Origin: Bacillota bacterium
GTDB lineage: Bacteria; Bacillota; SHA-98; UBA4971
DNA length: 49,012 bases
NCBI GenBank assembly: GCA_012842395.1
Contig: DUSX01000038.1
Location: 1 to 49,012 of the forward strand
Direction: 5' to 3'
Made by a program: the position numbers and the translations under genes. Positions 25,865 to 33,837 of this stretch are shown here, piece after piece; the first letter of the stretch is position 1; every line of letters starts with the position of its first letter. Under the pieces are notes generated by a model. It was given only the letters and a program-made list of their open reading frames with translations, was not told where the DNA came from and did not search any database.

Positions 25865-27133
25865 ATGAGCAAGAGGCTGGTTGCTGCGGTCGTCGTAGCG
25901 CTTGTTGCCATGGTCCTTGCCGGCATCCTGGCCTACCAGCCCGCAGCCCAAACCCAAACGAATATGAGCCCGAGGCTCGGTTCTCCACCAAGCCGGGCGC
26001 CTGGTTCAGACTTGGCCCACTCCTTGCTGAGGGCCGTCATAGAGAGGGGCAACGAGGTCAGTTTCAAGGCGACTCAGACGATAATCCTATGGTACCCCAC
26101 AGGAAGCAGCGCGTGCATCACTAACGTCGTACACAAGGCCCCAAACCTCACCAGGACCGACTATCTCCCCTCGGCAACGGCTACGTCAGGCTATCGAGTG
26201 GTCATCTCGGACGGCGAATCGACATGGCACTATGAGCCGTCGCTGGGAGTCGTGTTTCACATGCCCGGCACGGCACCGGACAAGTCACGAGGAGGAAGCC
26301 GAGGAGGCCCGGGCGCCGACAGCCCCGGCACGGTCTCCGCAGCGGGAGGTGACGGGCTTGCGCTTATCGAGGCGAACTACGATATCTCGCTGGTGTCTAC
26401 GGAGAGCCTCGCAGGTCGAAAGGCGCACGTGATAAAGCTCAAGCCAAAGAATCCGGGAAACCCGTCGCGGAGGATATGGGTGGACACAGAGCTTCCGTTC
26501 ATCCTCCGGACTGAAAAGTACGGTCCGGACGGGTTCATATCGTCGCTGTCGTTTTACAATTATATTGAGTTTACGTCGCAAATCGACGATGATGTCTTTA
26601 GACTTCAGGTCCCACCCGGCGTGGCCATCGTGACCATCCCTGGCACGGAGGACCTGATGACGCTGGAAGAACTCCAAAAGAAGGCAGGATTCGCCGTGCC
26701 CGTGCCGGAATTCGTGCCAGCCGGGTACGTCCTGGAGGGCGGCACTCTCACGAGACGCGGCGATGCCGAGGTGGCGCACATCCGCTTCACCGACGGGCTC
26801 AACACCATATCCTTTTTCGTGGAGCCGCCAGCGCCCAGGGCCGGCCGGAGACCCGGTGTTCCAGGCTTCTCGGACGACGTCGGCACAATGAATGTGGGCA
26901 GGCAAGTCGCCCTTGACGGCTCAAAGGGGCTGCTGGCCGACTACCAAGATGCTACGCTGGTGCGCTGGGAAGCATCAGGGTACGAGTTCACGCTAATCGG
27001 CGAGGTGGATGAGTCGCTGCTCCTCGACATGGCCAAGTCGGTGAATGCGCCCCAGCCGCGGACCCCGGCGAGGGACTCGTTCGGAGGCTCGGTGATCAAA
27101 TTCTTCTACGAGTTCTTCTGGGCGGGTAGGTGA
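25865..27133 (+). CDS. RseB/MucB-like sigma regulator with LolA-type fold
   Basis: A 422-residue exported protein: signal peptide or anchor at 5-24, then a LolA-like beta region (VSFKATQTIILWYPTG, YRVVISDGESTWHYEP, RKAHVIKLKPKNPGNPSRRI, LPFILRTEKYGPDG) and a C-terminal domain (FAVPVPEFVPAGYVLEGG to VRWEASGYEFTLIGEV) of the kind found in outer-membrane-sensor proteins. RseB binds the anti-sigma factor and mislocalised lipids or lipoproteins. A Gly/Ser-rich insert lies near 140-165. Position between the anti-sigma gene and htrA supports the assignment. Confidence 0.85.
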   Translation: MSKRLVAAVVVALVAMVLAGILAYQPAAQTQTNMSPRLGSPPSRAPGSDLAHSLLRAVIERGNEVSFKATQTIILWYPTGSSACITNVVHKAPNLTRTDYLPSATATSGYRVVISDGESTWHYEPSLGVVFHMPGTAPDKSRGGSRGGPGADSPGTVSAAGGDGLALIEANYDISLVSTESLAGRKAHVIKLKPKNPGNPSRRIWVDTELPFILRTEKYGPDGFISSLSFYNYIEFTSQIDDDVFRLQVPPGVAIVTIPGTEDLMTLEELQKKAGFAVPVPEFVPAGYVLEGGTLTRRGDAEVAHIRFTDGLNTISFFVEPPAPRAGRRPGVPGFSDDVGTMNVGRQVALDGSKGLLADYQDATLVRWEASGYEFTLIGEVDESLLLDMAKSVNAPQPRTPARDSFGGSVIKFFYEFFWAGR

Positions 27134-27253
27134 GACAGGACGCTTGTTCGGAGCCTATGGAGCCTGTGGAGTCCAGACTGAGGTGTTCTTGCCGAACTTG
27201 CGAGATGCGAAGACAAGACCAGAGATCGTAGATCAGGGGAGGCGTAAGCATCT

Positions 27254-28447
27254 ATGAGATTCCGTGAGTCGATGAAAACGTACATGCCCTACGTGATGAT
27301 CGCGGTGATAAGCGCCCTCGTCACCGGGGTCGTTGTCGTGCAGTTCGCCGGCAACCGCCCGACTTTCGCTGCCGGCGGCGACCAAGCCGCGGGGACGGCG
27401 CAGGTTGAGATAACGCCTTCGTCTTCGGTGGCTGCGGCCGCGCAGACCACGGGCGGGTTGTTAGGGCGCGATACCATCGCGAACGTGGCCGAGCGAGTGA
27501 GCCGGGCAGTGGTGAACATCGATACCAAGAGCACCGTGAAAGTGCCGGTGGTCCCGTTCGGCGACTTCTTCTTCGAGTTCTTCGGCCAGGCACCGTCGGG
27601 CAGCACCAGGGAAATGACCGTGCCGGCCATCGGAAGCGGCTTCATAATAAGGTCCGACGGCTATGTGCTGACCAATAACCACGTCGTTGAAGGGGCGAAG
27701 GAGATCGTCGTGACGCTCGCCGATGGCAGGAAGTTCAACGGCAGGGTCACAGGCACCGACTCCAGGTACGACCTTGCGGTCGTAAAGATAGATGCAACGA
27801 GGCTGCCCACCGTGGAGCTTGGTGACTCGGATCGTATCCGGCCCGGTGATCTCGCGATAGCCATCGGCAACCCGTACGGCCTGCAGCACACCGTCACCGC
27901 GGGGATAATCAGCGGCCTCGCACGTTCGATCGACGGCGACCCGACGGAACCCGGCATCTACATCCAGACGGACGCTGCCATTAACCGTGGCAACAGCGGC
28001 GGGCCGCTCGTGGACATCGACGGTCGCGTGGTCGGAATCAACACTGCCATAATACCGCAGGCTCAGGGCATCGGCTTCGCGGTCCCCATCAACGTAGCGA
28101 AGAACGTCCTCGATGACCTGATCGCCGGCAAGAAGCTGGTCTACCCATGGATCGGTGTGGGGCTCCAGGAGCTCACGCCCGACCTCGCGAACTATTTCGG
28201 CGTGAAGGACAAAACGGGCGTTGTGATAGCCTATGTCTACCCCGATTCTCCCGCCGAGAGGGCTGGGCTCACCGAAGGGGATGTCATTCTCAAGCTTGAC
28301 GGAAAGCAGATGAAGACTGTCAGCCAGGTCCAGAAGGAAGTGCAGAATCGCAAAGCCGGGGACAAGATAACGCTCCAGATATGGCGCGATAGGGCTGCAA
28401 GGTACGTGACCGTTACGTTGGAGGAGAAGCCTGACGAAACCGAATGA
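27254..28447 (+). CDS. htrA: DegP/HtrA-family serine protease with one PDZ domain
   Basis: A 397-residue envelope protease. An N-terminal membrane anchor (12-33) leads to an S1C protease with catalytic His143 (TNNHVVEG), Asp173 (RYDLAVVK) and Ser248 (RGNSGGPL), followed by one PDZ domain (WIGVGLQELTPDLA to DGKQMKTVSQVQKEV). It degrades misfolded extracytoplasmic proteins and may also activate the preceding sigma pathway. The gap of 120 bases ahead of it shows no clear promoter, so cotranscription with the regulators is likely. Confidence 0.95.
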   Translation: MRFRESMKTYMPYVMIAVISALVTGVVVVQFAGNRPTFAAGGDQAAGTAQVEITPSSSVAAAAQTTGGLLGRDTIANVAERVSRAVVNIDTKSTVKVPVVPFGDFFFEFFGQAPSGSTREMTVPAIGSGFIIRSDGYVLTNNHVVEGAKEIVVTLADGRKFNGRVTGTDSRYDLAVVKIDATRLPTVELGDSDRIRPGDLAIAIGNPYGLQHTVTAGIISGLARSIDGDPTEPGIYIQTDAAINRGNSGGPLVDIDGRVVGINTAIIPQAQGIGFAVPINVAKNVLDDLIAGKKLVYPWIGVGLQELTPDLANYFGVKDKTGVVIAYVYPDSPAERAGLTEGDVILKLDGKQMKTVSQVQKEVQNRKAGDKITLQIWRDRAARYVTVTLEEKPDETE

Positions 28448-28480
28448 CGTCGCGGGCCACAAGGCGAGGCGTGCTTCAGC

Positions 28481-28512
28481 AGAATCCGGCCCCCAGGCAG
28501 GGGCCGGATTCT
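28481..28512. terminator. Perfect 13-base-pair hairpin after htrA
   Basis: AGAATCCGGCCCC pairs with GGGGCCGGATTCT around a 6-base loop. It lies between convergent htrA and ribU, where a bidirectional terminator is expected, but no T-run follows on either strand. The stem resembles the first hairpin of the dispersed element (copy B). Confidence 0.5.
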
Positions 28513-28582
28513 GATTGGGCAGCCTGGTCCAGGCGGGGGCGGGCCCCAAGTCACGCACAATCGTCCACACCTGAGGCGCGAG

Positions 28583-29242
28583 TCAACCCACCCGCGAGTG
28601 AGATGGGTGGGCGCCAGCCCCATCGCCCGGCCTGGCGGGAGCGGGGCGGGCACCGCTGGCCGCGGCCGTTGCTGAGAAGTCCTGTACCGCGTTGCGTCCC
28701 TCCTCGCCCGTGGCGAAGTTCTTCACAAGCCACGACACCCTCTTGTACACGAGAAACGTGAGCGCCGAGTTGATGCTAGCCTTGAGGGCGTTGAAGGCGA
28801 CCAACACCCACATGATGGACAGAACCTGAGCGCGCGTGTACCCGTACAGAACTGGCATGAGCATGAGGTTAGCTACGGGCATGAGAACCGTCATGGCCAC
28901 GGTGCCGCAGACAAGGGCGACAACCGCGCCGCTCCTCGTGTGGTACCGCCTGTACACAAGGCTCGCCGTGCCAACCAACGCCCCGGTCGCGAGGAAGTGC
29001 ATCAGCGCGCCGACCATCCCGTCAAGGCCCGTTATGAGTGCCATGAGCACCGCCATGACGAGCGTGACCACGAGGCCGGGGCCTGGGCCCAGGGCGAACC
29101 CGGCGATGAGCACCGGAACGTCCGCGGCCTCATAACGCAAGAAAGGCGCTGCAGGAAATATGGGCCAATTGGCGAGGGAAAGAAGCACCGACAAAGCCGC
29201 CATGACTCCGAGCGTGACGAGTCGTTTCGTTCTGAAATGCAT
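28583..29242 (-). CDS. ribU: Riboflavin ECF transporter substrate-binding subunit RibU
   Basis: A 219-residue membrane protein with about six hydrophobic helices. The N-terminus (RTKRLVTLGVMAALSVLLSL) and the following APFLRYEAADVPVLIAGFALGP segment are the RibU pattern. It binds riboflavin and works with a shared ECF energising module not seen in this window. The ATG follows AAGGAGGT; a longer frame reaching into the riboswitch is rejected. Control by the FMN riboswitch immediately upstream supports the substrate. The C-terminal 40 residues are a Pro/Ala-rich tail. Confidence 0.93.
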   Translation of the reverse strand: MHFRTKRLVTLGVMAALSVLLSLANWPIFPAAPFLRYEAADVPVLIAGFALGPGPGLVVTLVMAVLMALITGLDGMVGALMHFLATGALVGTASLVYRRYHTRSGAVVALVCGTVAMTVLMPVANLMLMPVLYGYTRAQVLSIMWVLVAFNALKASINSALTFLVYKRVSWLVKNFATGEEGRNAVQDFSATAAASGARPAPARPGDGAGAHPSHSRVG

Positions 29243-29342
29243 CTTAAAGACCTCCTTGGAAAGCTTCTCGAAGACCCTCGCGCAACCCCGGGGCCGCCTG
29301 CCCGTCTTCCACTGCCCCGCCCCGCCCGGATGGCGGCAAGCG

Positions 29343-29373
29343 AAAAGCCCCGAGGCAACCGACCTCAGGGCTT
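29343..29373 (-). terminator. Riboswitch-controlled intrinsic terminator
   Basis: On the minus strand AAGCCCTGAGG pairs with CCTCGGGGCTT (one G-U pair), followed by a short T-run. It lies between the FMN aptamer and ribU, so it is the likely off-switch when FMN is bound. Confidence 0.75.
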
Positions 29374-29418
29374 GTAGGATCCTTTCTGGACCCACCATCT
29401 GCAAGCAAACGCTTGCGA

Positions 29419-29550
29419 CCCTCTTCCATCCGGACTTTACCGTCGGTGCCGGTTTCTCGCCGGCTCTGCCGCGCTTCCGCAGCTCGTGGACTTGTCCCGG
29501 GGCTCACCCCGGGGCATCACCACCGGTCGGGAATTGGTCTTGCGCCAGCA
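29419..29550 (-). promoter_or_regulatory. FMN riboswitch (RFN element)
   Basis: On the minus strand the conserved RFN blocks appear in order: ATTCCCGACCGGTGGTGAT, CCCCGGGGTGAGCCCCGGG hairpin, AGAGCCGGCGAGAAACCGG, CACCGACGGTAAAGTCCGG and ATGGAAGAG. These form the FMN aptamer. With the downstream terminator it should switch off ribU when FMN is plentiful. Confidence 0.93.
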
Positions 29551-29633
29551 CGCCTGCATAGTAAGCGGCGCGCCGCGACACACCTCACCCTGCCCTGAAG
29601 GTCTCGCGCTATGCAATTGGTCTCTCCGAAGTT

Positions 29634-29662
29634 ATACTACTCTTGTTCCACCGCCCGCGCAA
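29634..29662 (-). promoter_or_regulatory. Candidate sigma-A promoter for the ribU riboswitch RNA
   Basis: Minus-strand TTGCGC, 17 bases, TAGTAT, about 85 bases ahead of the aptamer. Both boxes match the consensus at four of six bases. Confidence 0.4.
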
Positions 29663-29805
29663 GACCCCTCCGCAAGAAACCTGCGCCGTGCGGCGGCAGA
29701 GGGGACCGGTGCCCAAATCAGCACGCACTTCGCCAGAATCCGGCCCGCAAAGCCGGTGCCCGGTATCTGACACCCATCGCGCGCAAGGCGGCGACCTTTA
29801 CCAAG

Positions 29806-30432
29806 TCACAAGAACACCTCGCCTTGAGCCACCATTTTTACCTCTCCCTCCAGGCGGACCATAGGCGCCTCTCCCGCCCGCCCTCGATGGCCGAACTCAA
29901 CGCCCACGTACAAAACGCCTCCGGGTTGCCTCGAGGCGAAGCGCCCGGGGCGCCACGCTGCCACCGACCTTGCCAGCGCCACTGCCACAGCGCCCGATGC
30001 GCAACTCGACTCCCAGATTGTGGTGCCCGTGGCCCTGACATGCACGAGAGGTACCACGCGTTCGCATGCATCCTCGCCTTGGGCCTCATGGTCACGCTTG
30101 TCCTCACCGTCTTGGTCTTGTCTGTCCCAGCCCCCACGTCCGCGCCCACCGTCGCGCCCGTAGCAGAACATGATGCCAACGCACGGGTCTCGCTCCAGTC
30201 CCAGCACGCCTGTCAACCGAAAGAGGACGTCCTCGCGGGGCGCCCACTCATCGGCATCCAGCACTACATGGGTTATTCCGGGCAACGACACAACAGCCAC
30301 CGAGCTCTGGCGGGCGCAAGGTGGGCTCGCCTGCAGAGGCGTTATCCTCGCCTGCTCGGGCACGGGAACCGGGTCGAGAATGAAGATCGTGGTGTTCCCG
30401 GTCGGGTTCAACTTGGCAAACCGCAGCCTCAT
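29806..30432 (-). pseudogene. CntK-like histidine racemase (DapF fold) with an internal deletion
   Basis: A 208-residue frame. The start (RFAKLNPTGNTTIFILDP) matches the N-terminus of staphylopine histidine racemase CntK, and the second half carries the matching VGIMFCYG, TIWESSCASGAVAVALA, RQPGGVLYV and final LEGEVKMVAQG. Between them roughly 110 residues are missing, including the region with the first catalytic cysteine (Cys-Gly-Asn). The second catalytic Cys is kept in ESSCASG. A charged insert of about 30 residues is also present. No stop or frameshift is seen, so it could be a repurposed short protein. It lies 147 bases after hutH on the same strand. Confidence 0.6.
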
Positions 30433-30579
30433 AGCCTCATGGCCGCCCTTCCGCCCCTGCTTTCACCTCTTGCTGTTCCGTCCCGTCCCGGCGCGTCCAG
30501 TCCCATTCCAATCCTATACGCGCACCAGGCCTGGTTCTGGCCTACACCTTGACGACGCGGCCCGCCGCGCGGCCCGCTC

Positions 30580-32109
30580 CTACGCCACCGACCCTGGCGA
30601 GAAGGCCGCCACTACCTGGGCGATCTTTTCTTCCACGATGAGCCGCGCCACCGCCTCGAGATCCGGGTGAAGCCACCTGTCTTCCTCAAGGGGCGGCACG
30701 ACCTCGCGCACCACGTCGTAGATGGCGCGCGTAGCAGGCGCCAGGTTCTGCGGTCCCCTGAAGTCCGCGGCCTGACAAGCGCACATGAGCTCCACGGCCA
30801 GCACCTTGGCGACGTTGTCCACGACCTGACGTGCCTTGCGCGCCGCGATGGTGCCCATGCTGACGTGGTCTTCCTGGGATGCCGACACGGGAATCGAGTC
30901 CACGCTGGCCGGAGACGAAAGCACCTTGTTCTCGGAAACGAGTGCGGCGGCCGTGTAGTGGGCTATCATGAACCCGCTGTTCACGCCGCCATGGCGCGTC
31001 AGAAACGCGGGGAGTTCCGACAGCGCGGGGTTGAGAAGCCTTTCGATCCTCCGTTCAGACACGCTTCCAAGCTCTGACACGGCCATGCACAGGAAGTCCA
31101 TGGCGAGCGCCACGGGTTCGCCGTGAAAGTTCCCTCCTGAGATCACGGTCCCATCCGCGAATACCAGCGGATTGTCGCTCGCCGAGTTTATTTCTACCTC
31201 CAACACCCGTTTCACGTACGCGAGGGCGTCCCTCACGGCACCATGGATCTGCGGGACGCACCGGAGGGAGTACGCGTCCTGCACTCTCAGCTCCCCGGGC
31301 GCGCTCACGAGCCTGCTTCCGTGGAGCAGCGCTCGGAGCGTGCGCGCGCACGCTACTTGCCCTGGATGAGGCCTCGCTTCGAGGTGGATCCTCTCGTCGA
31401 ACGCCGAAGGTATCCCCCGGAGAGCCTCGATCGAAAGGGACGCAGCGGCATCGGCCGTTGCGGCAAGAACCTCGGCATCGTGAAGCGCCAGCGTGCCGAT
31501 GGCCGTCATGGTTTGGGTGCCGTTGATGAGAGCCAGCCCCTCTTTGGGCGCAAGGACCAAGGGCTCGATCCCGGCCCGTCCCAGGGCCTCTCTTGCAGTC
31601 ATCTCAGCCCCGCCCATCCGGACGGAGCCCTCGCCGAGCAACGCGAGGGTGAGGTGGGCAAGGGGCGCGAGGTCGCCGGAAGCGCCGAGAGACCCCTTCT
31701 CCGGAACTAGCGGGCAGATGTCTGCCTCGAGGAACTTGAGCAGCATTTCGATGACCTCGAACCGGACTCCCGAAAGACCCTTAGCAAGGGAGTTTGCGCG
31801 AAGAAGGAGCATTGCGCGCACGACCTCATCGGGAAGCGGATTCCCCGTGCCCACCGCATGGCTCAAGATGAGGTTGCGTTGGAGCACAGCGAGTTCGTCA
31901 TGCGGGATCTTGACCCTGGCCAGGTGGCCGAAACCTGTGGTGATGCCGTATGCCGGAGCATCCCTCGCCGCCAACGCCTCGACCGTCCTGCGGCTCAGCT
32001 CAACCCTTTCCCTCACACCGGGTGCGATCCCGACCGCCTTTCTCCGTCGCGCCACGCTTACCATGTCGTCGCACGCGAGGGTCACTCCGTCGATCAGCAC
32101 TGATGACAC
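30580..32109 (-). CDS. hutH: Histidine ammonia-lyase
   Basis: About 509 residues. It removes ammonia from L-histidine to give urocanate. The Ala143-Ser144-Gly145 triplet in GSLGASGDLAPLAH forms the MIO electrophile. Other motifs are YGITTGFGHLA, LINGTQTMTAIG, QDAYSLRCVPQIHGA, SASDNPLVF and SASQEDHVSMG. The GTG start lies 7 bases after AGGGGAGG; an ATG eight codons earlier has no such site. No hutU, hutI or other hut gene is present, so the context is unusual; the only histidine-related neighbour is the racemase remnant. Confidence 0.95.
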   Translation of the reverse strand: MSSVLIDGVTLACDDMVSVARRRKAVGIAPGVRERVELSRRTVEALAARDAPAYGITTGFGHLARVKIPHDELAVLQRNLILSHAVGTGNPLPDEVVRAMLLLRANSLAKGLSGVRFEVIEMLLKFLEADICPLVPEKGSLGASGDLAPLAHLTLALLGEGSVRMGGAEMTAREALGRAGIEPLVLAPKEGLALINGTQTMTAIGTLALHDAEVLAATADAAASLSIEALRGIPSAFDERIHLEARPHPGQVACARTLRALLHGSRLVSAPGELRVQDAYSLRCVPQIHGAVRDALAYVKRVLEVEINSASDNPLVFADGTVISGGNFHGEPVALAMDFLCMAVSELGSVSERRIERLLNPALSELPAFLTRHGGVNSGFMIAHYTAAALVSENKVLSSPASVDSIPVSASQEDHVSMGTIAARKARQVVDNVAKVLAVELMCACQAADFRGPQNLAPATRAIYDVVREVVPPLEEDRWLHPDLEAVARLIVEEKIAQVVAAFSPGSVA

Positions 32110-32278
32110 GCGATTTCCTCCCCTATCCCTCATTGGCCAGCGCCGGCATCAACGGGCGGCGCGCAAGGCCCCGGAGCCGAGGCGGACGCCTGGCGTGACG
32201 CTCATGCTAGCGATAGGTATTAGGACGCAGCACGGATCAATTCGCCGGATCAGTGCCTTTTCCTCCGGCAGCCAGCCG

Positions 32279-32316
32279 CTCACACCGAGCGCGATTCCGA
32301 CCGCCTTTCTCTCTCG
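32279..32316 (-). repeat. Short duplicate of the hutH 5' region
   Basis: These 38 bases match 32012-32049 inside hutH at 33 of 38 positions, in the same orientation. The corresponding hutH residues are around RRRKAVGIAPGV. It may be the trace of an old partial duplication upstream of the gene. Confidence 0.5.
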
Positions 32317-32536
32317 GTGACGCCTCCGGTCGCGGGAGCGTCTTCCAGGCGCGGAAAGGGCTCTGGAACGGCGGCAGCGGCGTTTGAGCGTCGCGTTTCC
32401 GAATGGCGCGGCGTCGAAGCGTTCCGCCGGGAGGGTAGCACAAAGCCATTGCAGGTGAGTGTGGACGCCAAGGGCGAAGAAAGGCCCCAGACAGTTGTCA
32501 CCAAGAGGATAACCGCGGTTCCTCCAGACAAGCGAG

Positions 32537-32565
32537 TTGCCCCTGACCCGTAAGTTTGATAAGAT
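32537..32565 (+). promoter_or_regulatory. Sigma-A promoter for the DUF1232 gene
   Basis: TTGCCC, 17 bases, TAAGAT, 33 bases before the start codon. Confidence 0.6.
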
Positions 32566-32597
32566 CGGGGTGACTCAAAGAAGGAGCGTGGCGGGTC

Positions 32598-33029
32598 TTG
32601 AGGTGTCCGAGATGCCGTGAAGAAGTCGCGTTCGCGCGCGTGTGCCCCTATTGCGGCCAACGGATCCCGTCGTCGCCCGCGGCCGCCGCGAGCGAGAGCG
32701 GGAACGGAACGTCCCACAAGTCAGAGTCCGCCCGCGAGGAACCCCGCGGGCGTTTCAGGGGCGTCATAGAGCCAACGTCGAGGGCCCGGAGTTCGTCTCC
32801 CGCCGAAGAGCTTCGCATCTGGCTGCTCCTGCCCAGGTATCTCCTGGATAGATCCGTGCCGCTACCCCGCAAGCTTCTGCTCCTCCTCGGGGTTCTCTAC
32901 ATCATAGTCCCGTTCGACATCACGCCCGATTTCATCCCGCTCCTGGGCTGGCTCGATGACATCGGCGTCGGCGCGTTCCTCTGGTATTACTTACGGAACG
33001 AGCTCGTCAACTATCGCCAGCGCTTGTGA
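32598..33029 (+). CDS. Zinc-ribbon and DUF1232 membrane protein
   Basis: A 143-residue protein. Two CxxC pairs (CPRC and CPYC) in the first 20 residues form a zinc ribbon. A Ser/Arg-rich linker follows, then the DUF1232 (YkvA-like) domain with PLPRKLLLLLGVLYIIVPFD and DFIPLLGWLDDIGVGAFLWYY, containing one or two membrane helices and the typical P-D-x-I-P turn. Function of the family is unknown. The start is TTG behind AAGGAG at a somewhat long spacing. Confidence 0.82.
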   Translation: MRCPRCREEVAFARVCPYCGQRIPSSPAAAASESGNGTSHKSESAREEPRGRFRGVIEPTSRARSSSPAEELRIWLLLPRYLLDRSVPLPRKLLLLLGVLYIIVPFDITPDFIPLLGWLDDIGVGAFLWYYLRNELVNYRQRL

Positions 33030-33047
33030 ACCGGTCGGCCCGTCGCA

Positions 33048-33584
33048 TCAGGCAGTAACATAGGGACGCCCCGCAGCGGGCGGCAGCGCTATCAATACGA
33101 TGGTATCCTCCCTTGTCACGGAGACGTCGAGCCGCACAAGCCCACCAAGCGTGGGGCCGGGCGGCCCATCCCAAACCACCGTTGTCACGGAGACCTCAGC
33201 CTCCGCCTGCACGCCCTCGCGGAACTCGACCCCCGGTAGGTCAACGAGGGCCGAAACCGGGAGTTCGAGCAGGATGAACCCCACCAGCCCGTCGCTCCTC
33301 ATGTAAGTGATGGCAAAAGCGAGCGCGCCTGCGACGATGACCCTGGTGCCGTTCCCGCCGTCACCACGGACCGCCAGCGCGCGCACCCGGATGCCGCCCC
33401 GCACCGGCCGGACCCTCACCACCTGCGAGCTCGAAACCAGCCCTGGGATGGCCGAGGTTGCGAAGACGTCCTTCCAGGCCCGCCCCACGATCACGCTCAC
33501 GCTGGCGGGTACTCTGATGAGCGCAGGGGGCCCGGGCCCTGCTCTTACGATGTTGTTCTGGTTAAGAGCCATCGCCGTGAACAT
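33048..33584 (-). CDS. SPOCS/DUF3794-like protein
   Basis: A 178-residue beta-rich protein without a signal peptide. The pattern VIVAGALAFAITYM followed by LLELPVSALVDLPGVE and AEAEVSVTTVVWDG resembles the SPOCS (DUF3794) domain found in spore coat and cortex-related proteins of Bacillota. The first 50 residues, VPASVSVIVGRAWKDVF and after, may be a diverged preceding strand set. It is tail to tail with the DUF1232 gene. The assignment is by pattern only and is moderate. Confidence 0.6.
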   Translation of the reverse strand: MFTAMALNQNNIVRAGPGPPALIRVPASVSVIVGRAWKDVFATSAIPGLVSSSQVVRVRPVRGGIRVRALAVRGDGGNGTRVIVAGALAFAITYMRSDGLVGFILLELPVSALVDLPGVEFREGVQAEAEVSVTTVVWDGPPGPTLGGLVRLDVSVTREDTIVLIALPPAAGRPYVTA

Positions 33585-33837
33585 AGGGCACCCGTACGAA
33601 CAGCCTATTCTTCAATGACCCGCTGGGATCGGGGGATCGCCGGAAGCCCGCGTTGGTCTCTCAGCACGTCAACGCGTGCCCCCGCGCGGGACTGCCTGCC
33701 CTGCCCCCCTTGCCCCCATGGAATGAAGGCGGAGCCCCGCGCGCCCCTCGGCGCGGCGTCGAATCCCGCGAGTGTTTCGAGCGAGTCCGGCCTGCGGAAT
33801 GTCCAAACCCCCGTCGCCTCGTCACGCGGTCGCTTGG

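Larger units (their letters stand above)
32110..32597. other. Intergenic region between hutH and the DUF1232 gene
   Basis: It holds a short duplicate of part of hutH and a sigma-A promoter for the plus-strand gene, both listed separately. I see no gene in the remainder. Confidence 0.5.

Noticed and set aside
29611-30552. 313-codon plus-strand frame between ribU and hutH
   Set aside because: It overlaps the CntK-like minus-strand frame, whose family motifs are clear; its own product is basic and low in complexity.
32225-32275. Sigma-54-like GGCAC...GC spacing ahead of hutH on the minus strand
   Set aside because: The -24 part is acceptable but the -12 part (CGGCG) matches only the GC; likely chance in GC-rich DNA.
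33640-33790. Possible further copy of the dispersed element in the gap before the fusion glycosyltransferase
   Set aside because: Some GCGCGCC/CGTCGAAT words are shared, but neither outer arm nor paired hairpins can be recognised.
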